From Ruminococcaceae bacterium D5 (lineage in GTDB: Bacteria; Bacillota; Clostridia; Oscillospirales; Ruminococcaceae): 64,000 nt of DNA. This document shows positions 1 to 8,549 of this stretch, piece by piece. Below the pieces are notes generated by a model. It made no database searches. It had not been told where the DNA came from and was given only the letters and a program-made list of their open reading frames with translations. The stretch spans positions 1 to 64,000 of the forward strand of contig FORK01000012.1 in assembly GCA_900113995.1 (NCBI GenBank), read 5' to 3'. Within the stretch, counting starts at the first letter, position 1, and every line of letters begins with the position of its first letter. The position numbers were made by a program, and so were the translations under genes.

Positions 1-389
1 AATACTTGCGTGCATTGTCCCAACCGACCGACTTGTTTTGACAAGTCCGGTATTCGGCGCAGGATTCTGGCCAGCAGTTGTTATCCAGCGTTTTACAGAG
101 GGCACCAACGTGTTGAAACGCCGGAGTTTTACTCCATGATGCGGCTGCGAAAAATCTGGGCAGAGGGCAGCTTCGCCGTTCTAAAGCGGGACCACTGCAT
201 TTCAAAAATCCGCAAGAGAGGCATTTCAGCTGCAGCCGAGGAATGCCTCCTGGCGGTCATGGCCTTAAACCTGAAACGGATGGTTAGGGCCATCTTCAAT
301 AAATTAAAAATTCGATTTATGTGGGCTGTGGAAGTGTTTCCTCAGCCCAGTTTTTCTTTTTGTCAACAGGTCAAAATCTTGACACTACC
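1..389 (+). pseudogene. IS1182-family transposase, C-terminal remnant
   Basis: The reading frame enters from outside the window and shows the cysteine-rich CVHCPNRPTC segment, followed by RLRKIWAEGSFAVLKRDH and a C-terminal LLAVMALNLKRMV helix. In IS1182-type DDE transposases this is the end of the catalytic domain, and the E of AEGSF is the likely third catalytic acid. No stop follows the expected end near FCQQV (about 372). The frame stays open to 720 through the antisense of a recombinase fragment, so the native stop or the insertion sequence end has been lost or rearranged. The family call rests on motif recognition. The extent is approximate and the product is probably inactive. Confidence 0.7.
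361..389. repeat. Short repeats bracketing the recombinase fragment
   Basis: TTGACACTACC at 379-389 recurs in direct orientation at 739-749. TGTCAACAGGTC at 361-372 has its exact reverse complement at 733-744. The recombinase remnant lies between these copies, which suggests they are insertion sequence termini or junction scars. Which element owns the ends cannot be told from this window. Confidence 0.45.
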
Positions 390-663
390 CAATCCGCTGG
401 GTGAAATGCCGGACCTGCATATCAAAACTGCCAACCTGTTCTTCTTCCTGCGTGCTGACGCAGCAGTACGCAGCAACACGCAGTTTGGGACGCTCTTTCT
501 GCACATCCTGCATCTTTTTGGGAGGAATCACGATAACGCCGTTACTGAGTTGATTTTCCGCAATCTCGTCCTGCATGAGCTTTCGCCGCTGCTCCCTGCG
601 CTCGGCACGGCTACTAAACTGACGAGCCGATTCTATCTTCTTGGGATCAAGCGGCTTTGCCAT
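385..663 (-). pseudogene. Serine recombinase, truncated N-terminus
   Basis: This 92-residue fragment contains RVAAYCCVSTQEEEQVGSF and MQVRHFTQRI, the start of a large serine recombinase resolvase domain of the kind carried by integrative elements. It has an ATG at 663 and a GGAGG about six bases upstream. Homology stops exactly at the junction with the transposase remnant and a TAG follows, so most of the catalytic domain and the whole DNA-binding region are missing. The usual YCRVS motif reads YCCVS: the Arg beside the nucleophilic Ser is Cys, another sign of decay. It must be non-functional as a recombinase. Confidence 0.7.
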
Positions 664-771
664 ATCCTGCCTCCATCAAATTTACAGCCTTCTTCCCGTG
701 CTGCACGGGTATGCCGATAAGGTAGAATAAGGGACCTGTTGACACTACCGCTACGGAGGGCATCAAACCTT

Positions 772-800
772 AGAAAGCCCTGTTAGTTACGGGCTTTTCT
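772..800 (-). terminator. Terminator downstream of guaA
   Basis: AGAAAGCCC and GGGCTTTTCT form a stem around a ten-base loop, 13 bases past the guaA stop. The U-run is short. It could work in both directions. Confidence 0.6.
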
Positions 801-812
801 GGGCCTCTGAAA

Positions 813-2351
813 TCATTCCCACTCAATTGTTGCCGGGGGCTTGCTTGTAATATCATAAACGATTCGGTTGATTCCACGCACCTCATTGATGATACGGCCG
901 GAAACTTTCTCCAGTACGTCATAAGGAATTTTCGCCCAGTCGGCGGTCATAAAATCGGTGGTAGTCACGCCGCGCAGGGCAAGGGTGTAGTCGTAGGTGC
1001 GGCCGTCCCCCATAACACCGACCGAACGCATGCCGGTAAGCACCGCAAAATACTGGTTGATGGAACGGGCAAGTCCGGCGTTGGAGATCTCCTCGCGGAA
1101 GATTGCATCGGCATCCCGCAAAATCGACAGCTTTTCCTCAGTGATCTCACCGAGAACCCGGATTGCAAGACCCGGGCCGGGGAACGGCTGACGCCAGACG
1201 AGGAATTCCGGAAGCCCCAGTTGCTCGCCGAGTGCGCGCACTTCGTCTTTGAAGAGCATCCGCAGGGGCTCGACCAGTCCTTTGAAGTCAACGACAGCGG
1301 GAAGTCCGCCGACATTGTGGTGGCTCTTAATGACCGCAGCCTCACCGACTCCCGATTCAACGACATCGGGATAGATGGTACCCTGTGCCAAAAAGTCGAC
1401 CTTGCCGATCTTCCGCCCCTCATCCTCAAAGACACGGATGAATTCCTCGCCGATAATTTTGCGTTTGCGTTCCGGATCCGAAACGCCTTTGAGCCGGGCA
1501 AGAAAACGGCCGGCAGCATTGACGCGGATAAAGTTGATCTTGCCGTGGCCAAAGACCTGTTCAACCTCGTCGCCCTCATTTTTACGCATCAGACCGTGAT
1601 CGACAAAGATGCAGGTCAGCCGGTCGCCGACTGCACGCTCCAGCAGGGCGGCGGCTACCGACGAATCGACCCCGCCGGAGAGGGCGAGCAGAACCTTCCC
1701 GTCCCCGACGATTTTTTGAATCTGTTCGACTGCGGTAACAGCATAGTCCTTCATCGACCAGTCGCCGGCGGCGCCGCAGATGTTGTAAAGGAAGTTGCGA
1801 AGCAGGCCGATGCCGCCCTCGGTGTGATTGACCTCGGGATGCATCTGCAGGCCGTAGATCTTCTGCTTCGGATTTTCCATCGCCGCCGTCGGGCAGGAGG
1901 CGGTTGTCGCGGTGGCGACAAATCCCTCGGGCAGGCGGTCGATATAGTCGGTGTGGCTCATCCAGCTGATAAAGCGGTCCGGCTGGTCGCCGAAGAGCAG
2001 GCTTTCGACCGGGCAGCGTGTGGTTTCGGTGCGGCCGTATTCCCGGCGGTCGGGGCTGGTAACATGCCCGCCAAGCTCCTGCGCAATGAGCTGAACGCCA
2101 TAGCAGATGCCCAGAATTGGAATTCCGAGCTGATAGAGCGCGGGGTCGATCCGGGGAGCGTCCTTGACGTAGACGCTGTTCGGCCCGCCGGTAAAGATGA
2201 TGCCGATCGGGTTCTTTTGCTTGATTTCCTCGATGGAAACGGTATAGGGCTTGACCTCGCAGTAAACGCCGCACTCGCGCACCCGACGTGCGATGAGATG
2301 GTTATACTGTCCGCCAAAGTCGATGACCAATATCAGCTGATGGTTCTCCAT
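813..2351 (-). CDS. guaA: GMP synthase (glutamine-hydrolysing)
   Basis: Converts XMP to GMP using glutamine and ATP, the last step of de novo guanine nucleotide synthesis. The 512 residues have the usual two-part layout. A class I glutamine amidotransferase domain carries the nucleophile in GICYG (Cys83) and HPE (His171, Glu173). An ATP pyrophosphatase domain carries the P-loop SGGVDSS (225-231), and the dimerisation domain ends in PPATIEWE. Length and both active sites are normal for the family. The ATG at 2351 has a GGGAGGAG ribosome binding site. The gene stands alone and ends at a hairpin terminator. No purine riboswitch was recognised in the short upstream region. Confidence 0.97.
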   Translation of the reverse strand: MENHQLILVIDFGGQYNHLIARRVRECGVYCEVKPYTVSIEEIKQKNPIGIIFTGGPNSVYVKDAPRIDPALYQLGIPILGICYGVQLIAQELGGHVTSPDRREYGRTETTRCPVESLLFGDQPDRFISWMSHTDYIDRLPEGFVATATTASCPTAAMENPKQKIYGLQMHPEVNHTEGGIGLLRNFLYNICGAAGDWSMKDYAVTAVEQIQKIVGDGKVLLALSGGVDSSVAAALLERAVGDRLTCIFVDHGLMRKNEGDEVEQVFGHGKINFIRVNAAGRFLARLKGVSDPERKRKIIGEEFIRVFEDEGRKIGKVDFLAQGTIYPDVVESGVGEAAVIKSHHNVGGLPAVVDFKGLVEPLRMLFKDEVRALGEQLGLPEFLVWRQPFPGPGLAIRVLGEITEEKLSILRDADAIFREEISNAGLARSINQYFAVLTGMRSVGVMGDGRTYDYTLALRGVTTTDFMTADWAKIPYDVLEKVSGRIINEVRGINRIVYDITSKPPATIEWE

Positions 2352-2528
2352 AAGCTCCTCCCTTATCAGACGAATCCTGTAATAACCCTATTTTGCCATC
2401 AATTCCGGCAAAAAGCAACTACTTAAAAGCGGTTTATGGAAACTTCAAAAATTCTCCGGGATTAGCGCGCCGGCCTTGGAGGGAATGCTAATAAAAACAG
2501 CAGATCTGATGCTGAAGGAGAATTGACG

Positions 2529-3014
2529 ATGACACGACGCTTTTTGTTTTTTGCGCTTCTGCCGGTGCTGCCGGTTCTGCTCGCGCTGGAGGCTGGAGCA
2601 GCCTCGCTCCAATTTTCCAGCCCAAACGGAGAAGCGGTTCCCATGACCGCACCCGATATCGAGGTGCAGCTCGGACTGGAGGAAGGAGTTCTCTACGGCG
2701 TCACCGTCCTTGCGGTGCCGCCCGCTTCCGAAGGAGTGCTGTACAGCGAAGGGGTAGAGGTTGCCGCCTATGACTATCTCAGCCGCGAGGCGCTGGAATC
2801 CTGCGTTTTCCTGCCGCTGCGGGAGGAGACCGCCACACACCTTGCCCTGCTGCCAAACGCGCCGGGCGGGGGCTATACCCCTGTCTCTCTGATTGTCAGC
2901 GACAGGCCGATGGCAGCGATGAGCAGAACCATTCCGGCCGACCGCTATGCATGGGTCCTGGCAGGGCGCCGCTACTACGAAGCGGTGACTTTCCCCAAGA
3001 CGTTTATGACCTGA
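2529..3014 (+). CDS. Hypothetical secreted protein
   Basis: 161 residues beginning MTRRFLFFALLPVLPVLLALEAGAAS, a clear signal peptide with likely cleavage after AGA. The exported part is acidic, with predicted beta structure and repeated hydrophobic-polar alternation (GVLYGVTVLAVPPASEGVLY). No family was recognised. The start was moved from TTG 2523 to ATG 2529 because AAGGAG at 2515-2520 lies only two bases from the TTG but eight from the ATG. It is divergent from guaA and upstream of a small DNA-binding protein. Function unknown; probably an extracytoplasmic or cell-surface protein. Confidence 0.65.
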   Translation: MTRRFLFFALLPVLPVLLALEAGAASLQFSSPNGEAVPMTAPDIEVQLGLEEGVLYGVTVLAVPPASEGVLYSEGVEVAAYDYLSREALESCVFLPLREETATHLALLPNAPGGGYTPVSLIVSDRPMAAMSRTIPADRYAWVLAGRRYYEAVTFPKTFMT

Positions 3015-3142
3015 AAAAGCAAAAAGGGCAGGGCGGCCGGCCTGTCCGCGCATCCGCCGCCGGTAAGAAGCCGGCAGCGTTTCGAATTGATGAATCATAT
3101 CAGGACCCGCGGCGGTCGCTTCTGCGTATGATGGTAGTAATG

Positions 3143-3170
3143 GCGGGCCGGGGGCATGCCCCCGGCCCGC
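3143..3170. repeat. Perfect 28-bp GC-rich palindrome
   Basis: A perfect inverted repeat, GCGGGCCGGGGGCA followed directly by its reverse complement. It sits 28 bases upstream of the start codon of the small ribbon-helix-helix gene and 129 bases after the secreted-protein stop. No U-tract follows, so it is a poor rho-independent terminator on either strand. It may be an operator or an mRNA structure near the ribosome binding site. Confidence 0.7.
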
Positions 3171-3198
3171 TCATCCATCAATCAAGGAGGTGACGCAG

Positions 3199-3357
3199 AT
3201 GCAAAATACCACCCCCTTCTCGCTGCGAATCCCCAGAGAACTGCTTGAGCGGCTCAAGAGGCTGGCGCGCTGCAACAAAAGATCGGCCAATCGTGAGGCG
3301 GAGCAGATTCTTGAAGAGTATATCGATCGCTGGGAGAAGGAACATCCTATGCCGTAA
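3199..3357 (+). CDS. Small ribbon-helix-helix (Arc-like) protein
   Basis: A 52-residue protein with the Arc/CopG pattern. A short beta strand (FSLRIP, residues 7-12) is followed by helix LLERLKRLA, then a turn and second helix SANREAEQILEEYID. Such proteins are dimeric DNA-binding regulators or antitoxins. The ATG has an ideal AAGGAGG at 3184-3190, eight bases upstream. No toxin gene lies beside it: the next gene is convergent and encodes a transport lipoprotein. Its target is unknown, and the upstream perfect palindrome is a candidate autoregulatory site by inference only. Confidence 0.75.
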   Translation: MQNTTPFSLRIPRELLERLKRLARCNKRSANREAEQILEEYIDRWEKEHPMP

Positions 3358-3370
3358 CGGGTTCAAACTT

Positions 3371-4939
3371 CTATCGGATGACTGCATCCGCAAAATAAAC
3401 GGTGTGTGAGACGGCGTGATACCGAACCCCTTCGACTCCGTCACGCAGTACAAAGCAGGAGGGCGCGTCGAAGAGCGGCGTCACGATAGAATCATCGATC
3501 AGACGCTGCTCGACGGCGAGCAGGTCGGCTGCGGCCTCCTGCGGGTCGGTTCTGCCGCGCGCCCGGTCGAGCAGCACTGCGATGGACTGCTCTCCGGAGT
3601 CCTCCGGGACGGCGGTTTCCTGCCCCGCAAAGCGGGAGAGAAAATCGACGGTGCTGTTTCCCTGCGCCATCAGAGGCGCAATGGCGATAGAATAGCGTCC
3701 GCTTTGCACCCGGGAGAGCAGCTCCTCATAGGGGAGCTGCTCCATATTGACAAAAGCGGACAGGCTTTCCTGCCAATTCTTCTGCATCTGTCCCCCGAAG
3801 GAGGGGCCGGGTTCGAAATCACTGACCAGAAGAGAAAGCTTCCCGGGGTCGGTGAGACCGAGTCTGCCCAGAGCCTCCTGCAAAAGGGCGCGGGGATTCT
3901 GCGCGGCGGCGGCGGGGCGCGTTGCACCGGCCAGACGGCGGTAGGGCAGCTCGGAGAGGGCGGCGCTGGGAGGGATGATTCCCTGAGAGGGAAGTGCCCC
4001 GGTGGGAAGCAGCGCGGACAGCGCGTCGAGATCAAGGGCGGAGACAAGCGCCCGACGCACCTCGGGATCAGCGCAGCTTCCGTCGCTGGTATTAAAGAGC
4101 AGGACCCAGCTTTGGTCGTAGCTCATGGTGCCGGTGTTGCCCCCGAGCTCGGGAAGGCGGCGGAAGGCGGCAAGCACGCCGTCACTTTTCCCCGCAAGGA
4201 ACAGGGAAACCGCGTCGCCGCGTCCGAGATGAAGGGTGACCCGGTCCACCTGCAGCGGCGTGCGGAACGCGTCGTTTCTTGCCAGCACGACCGAGCTGTC
4301 GGTCCAGCTTTCCACCACAAAGGGGCCGTTGCCGAGCACCTGCCCGGAAGAGAGACCGTAGCGCCCTTTTTGCTCCAGAAAAAACGCCTCCTGACAGGGC
4401 ATCGCGGCGGGACGGGCCATCAGGGAGGGAAATGAGCGATGGGGCGCCGCCAGCGATACGACGAGAGTGCGGTCATCCGGCGCCTGCACTCCCAGCGAGG
4501 AGGCGGGGAGCTTTCCGGCGAGGATCTCATCGGCGTTTCGGATGACCGCAAAATCGGCCGCGCCGGGCGCGGGTGTGGACCCGAACAGGCGGCGCAGCGC
4601 GAAGGCAAAATCCTGTGCGGTCAGCGGGGAACCATCGGACCAGACCAATCCCTCACGCAGGTGAAAGGTGTAGGTCAGCCCGTCAAGGGAGACCTCCCAG
4701 CGTTCGGCGCAGGCTCCGAACGGCTCGCCGGCGTCATCCAGACGTGTCAGGCCTTCAAAGGCATTTTCAATGATGGTGTAGGCGCTGCTGCCGGAAGCAA
4801 ACTGCGGGTCGATGGTCTGCGGCTTTTCGGAAAGGTCATAGGAAAGGGCTTTGATCTCTTCCTTTCCGCCGCAGGAGGTCAGGAAGAAAAGCGCCGTGCA
4901 GAGAAGCAGCACGGAAATCTGTCGGAACAAGTGCCTCAT
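3371..4939 (-). CDS. Peptide/solute-binding lipoprotein, OppA family
   Basis: A 522-residue extracellular substrate-binding protein of the SBP_bac_5 (oligopeptide/nickel) class of ABC importers. The signal peptide ends in lipobox LTSC (lipidated Cys23). The mature part shows the family hallmark ERWEVSLDGLTYTFHLREGL followed by WSDGSPLTAQDFAFAL. The open frame extends far upstream, but the start at 4939 is chosen for its AAGGAGG site and the signal peptide; the upstream frame only crosses a tandem repeat. No permease or ATPase genes are adjacent, so it may be an orphan receptor or work with a transporter encoded elsewhere. Substrate not predictable. Confidence 0.88.
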   Translation of the reverse strand: MRHLFRQISVLLLCTALFFLTSCGGKEEIKALSYDLSEKPQTIDPQFASGSSAYTIIENAFEGLTRLDDAGEPFGACAERWEVSLDGLTYTFHLREGLVWSDGSPLTAQDFAFALRRLFGSTPAPGAADFAVIRNADEILAGKLPASSLGVQAPDDRTLVVSLAAPHRSFPSLMARPAAMPCQEAFFLEQKGRYGLSSGQVLGNGPFVVESWTDSSVVLARNDAFRTPLQVDRVTLHLGRGDAVSLFLAGKSDGVLAAFRRLPELGGNTGTMSYDQSWVLLFNTSDGSCADPEVRRALVSALDLDALSALLPTGALPSQGIIPPSAALSELPYRRLAGATRPAAAAQNPRALLQEALGRLGLTDPGKLSLLVSDFEPGPSFGGQMQKNWQESLSAFVNMEQLPYEELLSRVQSGRYSIAIAPLMAQGNSTVDFLSRFAGQETAVPEDSGEQSIAVLLDRARGRTDPQEAAADLLAVEQRLIDDSIVTPLFDAPSCFVLRDGVEGVRYHAVSHTVYFADAVIR

Positions 4940-5087
4940 GGTCCTGCCTCCTTGGAATGTCAATCGATCGTCCGCCGTTTGCGGAGACGGCGGAGAAAGC
5001 CTCCTGTGCCTCGCGCCTGCGCTTCCGGCGCAGCAGAGCGGCCCCGCATACAGGGTATAGAGGACACAGCATTTTTTGCTGGATGAG

Positions 5088-5351
5088 TTCAAACCACACG
5101 CCTCGCGGGTGGACTTACGCGCAGGACGCGGAAGATCTTTGTGATTGAGCGGCTTCAAATCATGCGCTTCACAGGCGGCCTTGCGCGCAGAGCGCGGATG
5201 ACCTTTGTGACTGAGCGATTTCAAATCATGCGCTTCACAGGCGGCCTTGCGCGCAGGGCGCGGATGAGCTCCATGACTGGGCAATTTCAGCCTCAGCCAC
5301 GTGCTCTGCGGACAATCCTGCGCACAGAGGCGGACGGAAGCTTTTGGCCGG
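5088..5351. repeat. 66-bp tandem repeat array
   Basis: Units start at 5088, 5154, 5220 and 5286, exactly 66 bp apart. The second and third are nearly identical; the first and last are degenerate. The recurring core is TTCAAATCATGCGCTTCACA followed by GGCGGCCTTGCGCGCAG. The period is 22 codons, so frames stay open across it on both strands, but no ribosome binding site or domain supports translation. It lies between the OppA-like gene and the htrA terminator. Confidence 0.85.
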
Positions 5352-5430
5352 AGAACGGCAGTGCGCTGAGCCTGTCCTGCGGCTATGATACCATAAGCCT
5401 CCCGGCCTTTCAAGGGCGGGTGCGGATCGA

Positions 5431-5466
5431 AAATCCTCCCCCGCGGACTGCCGCGGGGGAGGATTT
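5431..5466 (-). terminator. Terminator of htrA
   Basis: A perfect 16-bp stem (AAATCCTCCCCCGCGG) around a four-base loop, starting 15 bases after the htrA stop. The final ATTTT on the minus strand makes it a rho-independent terminator for the htrA operon. Confidence 0.85.
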
Positions 5467-5481
5467 GTTGAAAGGAAAAGG

Positions 5482-6939
5482 CTAGTTGCGGGCGGTGCCG
5501 GTCATTCCGCTGTCAATATCCTCCATCAGAATGGTTGTGACGTCAAAGGAACGTCCGCTGTTGGAGACTCCCTTTGCAGAGCGGTAGAGGGTCAGCGTCA
5601 CCACGTCGCCGGGCGCCTTGGTCTTGAGCACGGCGCTGATGTCATTGAAATCGGTGATCTTCTGGCCGTCGATGGCAATGATAATATCGCCCTGGGTGAC
5701 ATTCTTGCCGGCCAGCTCACTGGTCGGGTCAATGGACCAGATATAGACGCCGACCGGGATGCCGTTGATCTGTGAAAGGGCCTCGTTGATAACCTGGCCG
5801 GTGATGCCCAGCTTGGCCCGGCCCTTGACATAGCCGTATTGCAGAAGCTGGTCGATGATCGGTTTTGCCTCGCTGACCGGGATTGCAAAACCAATCCCCT
5901 CATAATCGACCGCCGCCACCTTGGCGGAGTTGATGCCGACGACCTGACCATATTCGTTGACCAGCGCTCCGCCAGAGTTGCCGGGGTTGATGGCGGCGTC
6001 GGTCTGAATATAGGTCGAGGTGTGGTTCCCGTCGTTCAGGGTACGGTTGACCCCCGAGACAATTCCTTGGGAGACGCTGCCCGCCAGCGTGGCACCGCCG
6101 GGGTTTCCGATGGCGATGACCCGCTCGCCGACCTGCAGCGCGTCGGAGTTCCCGAATTCGGCCGCCACCAGATTTTCCGCCTCGATTTTGATGACCGCGA
6201 GGTCGGTTTTCGTATCAATACCGATCAGCTTTGCCGCATAGGTTTCATCGTTGTCCAGCTCGACATTGATGCCGGTTGCGCCTTCCACCACATGGGCGTT
6301 CGTAACGATGTAGCCGTCAGAGTTGATGATGATTCCGGAGCCCTGCCCGGAAGGGGTGAAGGTATTAAACGCACTGTACTGGGCGATTCCGACAACCGAG
6401 GAACGAACCCTTTTGGCGATTTCCACCGTTGAAAGGATGCCGTTGGAGGAGGCGGAGCTGTTGTCCACCGGATGCTCCTTGATGGAGAGCTCCGGCCCGG
6501 CGACGGGAGCCGCCGCATAGGAGGATGCATCTTCCCCGGACGGCAGGGGGGAGCCTTCCTCGCCGTTCTGGCGAATCAAGCTGTATACCCCATAGCCGGA
6601 AAGGCACACGATGCCGACCACCAGCACCAGAGCGGCCAGCGTGCCTAGAATCATCAGACCGCCGCCGCGGCGGGGCGGTTTGGATGGCTTTCCGACGGCT
6701 TCGTAATCCTCAAACTTCCAGCGATACTCCCCGGAGGGGTTTGCATATCCCTCCGGTCCGCGGCCATATCCCAGCCGGTCTCCCGCAGGACGCGATTCGT
6801 CGGACTGCCCGCCTGGGGAACGATAGGTATACTGCCCGTAGGGGCTGCCGGATTCTTCGCTCCGTTCGTGAGCCGATGCCGGGTCCCCCTGCGCGGGATT
6901 GGGGTCCTGCTCCATGCGTTCATCGCGTTCATCGGACAT
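5482..6939 (-). CDS. htrA: HtrA/DegP-like membrane serine protease
   Basis: A 485-residue membrane-anchored protease for quality control of exported proteins. An acidic, proline/glycine-rich cytoplasmic region (1-93) precedes one transmembrane helix (about 95-121). The trypsin-like domain then has the full triad: His216 in NAHVV, Asp246 in TDLAV and Ser322 in GNSGG. A C-terminal PDZ domain follows (about 365-470, including GDIIIAIDGQKI). This layout is typical of Firmicutes HtrA. ATG 6939 has AAGGAGG at ideal spacing. It sits just downstream of a response regulator-kinase pair on the same strand, an arrangement reminiscent of Bacillus CssRS-htrA, so secretion-stress control is a reasonable inference. 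Confidence 0.93.
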   Translation of the reverse strand: MSDERDERMEQDPNPAQGDPASAHERSEESGSPYGQYTYRSPGGQSDESRPAGDRLGYGRGPEGYANPSGEYRWKFEDYEAVGKPSKPPRRGGGLMILGTLAALVLVVGIVCLSGYGVYSLIRQNGEEGSPLPSGEDASSYAAAPVAGPELSIKEHPVDNSSASSNGILSTVEIAKRVRSSVVGIAQYSAFNTFTPSGQGSGIIINSDGYIVTNAHVVEGATGINVELDNDETYAAKLIGIDTKTDLAVIKIEAENLVAAEFGNSDALQVGERVIAIGNPGGATLAGSVSQGIVSGVNRTLNDGNHTSTYIQTDAAINPGNSGGALVNEYGQVVGINSAKVAAVDYEGIGFAIPVSEAKPIIDQLLQYGYVKGRAKLGITGQVINEALSQINGIPVGVYIWSIDPTSELAGKNVTQGDIIIAIDGQKITDFNDISAVLKTKAPGDVVTLTLYRSAKGVSNSGRSFDVTTILMEDIDSGMTGTARN

Positions 6940-7041
6940 ATGGATTCCTCCTTTGCGCCGCAGAGCCGGCGCTTTCTGACAATTCTCTGAATAGTATGCT
7001 TGTATTGTACAAAAAAATTATGAAAGCGCAGTGAATGCCGT

Positions 7042-8529
7042 TTAAAAGTTATTGGCGTCATCCCGCTTTTCGGGGATGCGGGACGCCTTTTTTCCGCTTT
7101 TCGCAGGGGGCTGCGGGAGGGTAAAAATAAACTCGGTATATTCCCCGGCGGCGCTCTTGACGGTGATCTCTCCCCCTTGCAGGTGGACGAGCGTTTTCAC
7201 GATATAAAGCCCCAGGCCGACCCCCTTTTTGTCGATGCCGCGGGAGCGGTCGCTTTTATAGAACCGCTCGAACAGGTGAGGAATTTCCTCCTTGGGGATG
7301 CCGCTGCCGCTGTTGCGGATCGCGACCCGGAGCATTCGTCCATCCGTCTGATAGCTCACCGAAATGGCTCCCTCAACGGGGGTGAATTTCACGGCGTTTT
7401 CGATCAGATTGTAGACGATCTGACTGACGAGATCGGGGTCCGCCTCGGCCATCATCCGGTCGGAATCAAGGCCCTGCACGTCGATTTTCTTTTCCTCGAT
7501 CGGCCGCTCGAACCCGAGAAAGGTGCGGCAGATCAGCTCATGCACGTCGACCGGGCAGGGATTCAAGGGCATTTCGCCCGCCTCCATCCGGGAGATGTTA
7601 AGCATGGAGACGACCATCCGCGAAAGCCGCCTGACTTCGGTGGAGATGATTCCCAGATAATAAGGATAGCGCTCGGCGGGAATCGTTCCGTCGAGGATGC
7701 CGTCGACAAAGCCGCCGATGGTGGTCATCGGCGTTTTCAGCTCGTGCGAAACGTTGGCGATGAAAGAACGGCGGGTATCCTCAAGAGTGGCAAGGTTGGC
7801 CGCCATATTGTTGATGGCGCGGGCAAGCTGCTGAATCTCCTCGTCTCCTTCCAGTGGGACACGGGCGGAAAAGTCACCGCGCGCAAAGCTGTCCGTCGCG
7901 CGGACCATTGTGCGCAGCGGCCGCACCATTGCTTCGGTTGAAAAGTAAACGACAATGCAGGCGACCGCGAATACCAGCAGAGCGCCGATCAGAAAGATTC
8001 GAAACACGTCTTTGAGGAAGGTGGACATCCCCACTGCATCCGCTCCGGCAAAGACCGAACCGATCACAGCCCCCTCCGAACGGATCGGAACCCCCACGAC
8101 GTAGCTGGGATGTTCATAGATGCTTCCGAGGGTGGTGACGCCGCGGTAGCCTTCGCCCTTGGCCTTGGCCATCGTGGCGGAATCAATGATATAGGTGCTG
8201 TGGCGGCAGCTGCCGGTATCGGTGCAGAGCAGGGTTCGGCCGGAGGGATCCACGAGGAAAAAATCCGCCTCCGACGCGGCGGAAAAGATGTTCAGGGCAT
8301 TCTTTCCGGTTTGAAAATCGATGTACTGTCGGTTGTTTGCGGCATAGTTGTTCTCGAGAATCAGCGAAACCTGATTTGCCTTTTTCTCAAGAGTGTCCAG
8401 ATTATCCTGCTTGAAATACTGGGCCGAGAGCAGCATCAGCATCAGTCCCAGAACGACGACGCTGGAAAGGATAATCATGACGCACAGCCGGAAATAGCGG
8501 GAAAACAAGCTTTTTTTCACGCGAGACAC
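7042..8529 (-). CDS. Sensor histidine kinase
   Basis: A 495-residue membrane sensor. TM1 is at about 13-36, followed by an extracellular region of roughly 135 residues that looks Cache/PAS-like, TM2 at about 174-196, HAMP, then HisKA with the phospho-acceptor His262 in SHELKTPMTT. The ATPase has an N box (NLIENAVKF) and G boxes (GVGLGLYIVK). It phosphorylates the response regulator encoded 20 bases upstream. It is translated from the same message and precedes htrA, which suggests sensing of cell-envelope or secretion stress, although the signal is not visible in the sequence. Confidence 0.92.
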   Translation of the reverse strand: MSRVKKSLFSRYFRLCVMIILSSVVVLGLMLMLLSAQYFKQDNLDTLEKKANQVSLILENNYAANNRQYIDFQTGKNALNIFSAASEADFFLVDPSGRTLLCTDTGSCRHSTYIIDSATMAKAKGEGYRGVTTLGSIYEHPSYVVGVPIRSEGAVIGSVFAGADAVGMSTFLKDVFRIFLIGALLVFAVACIVVYFSTEAMVRPLRTMVRATDSFARGDFSARVPLEGDEEIQQLARAINNMAANLATLEDTRRSFIANVSHELKTPMTTIGGFVDGILDGTIPAERYPYYLGIISTEVRRLSRMVVSMLNISRMEAGEMPLNPCPVDVHELICRTFLGFERPIEEKKIDVQGLDSDRMMAEADPDLVSQIVYNLIENAVKFTPVEGAISVSYQTDGRMLRVAIRNSGSGIPKEEIPHLFERFYKSDRSRGIDKKGVGLGLYIVKTLVHLQGGEITVKSAAGEYTEFIFTLPQPPAKSGKKASRIPEKRDDANNF

Positions 8530-8549
8530 TCCAATGCGGGAGGCAAAAG

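Noticed and set aside
5088-5351. CRISPR array
   Set aside because: The repeats are contiguous 66-bp units without unique spacers, and there are no cas genes.
3371-5413. A 680-residue version of the OppA-like protein
   Set aside because: The first 158 residues come from a 66-bp tandem repeat and spacer. The lipoprotein signal peptide and AAGGAGG place the start at 4939.
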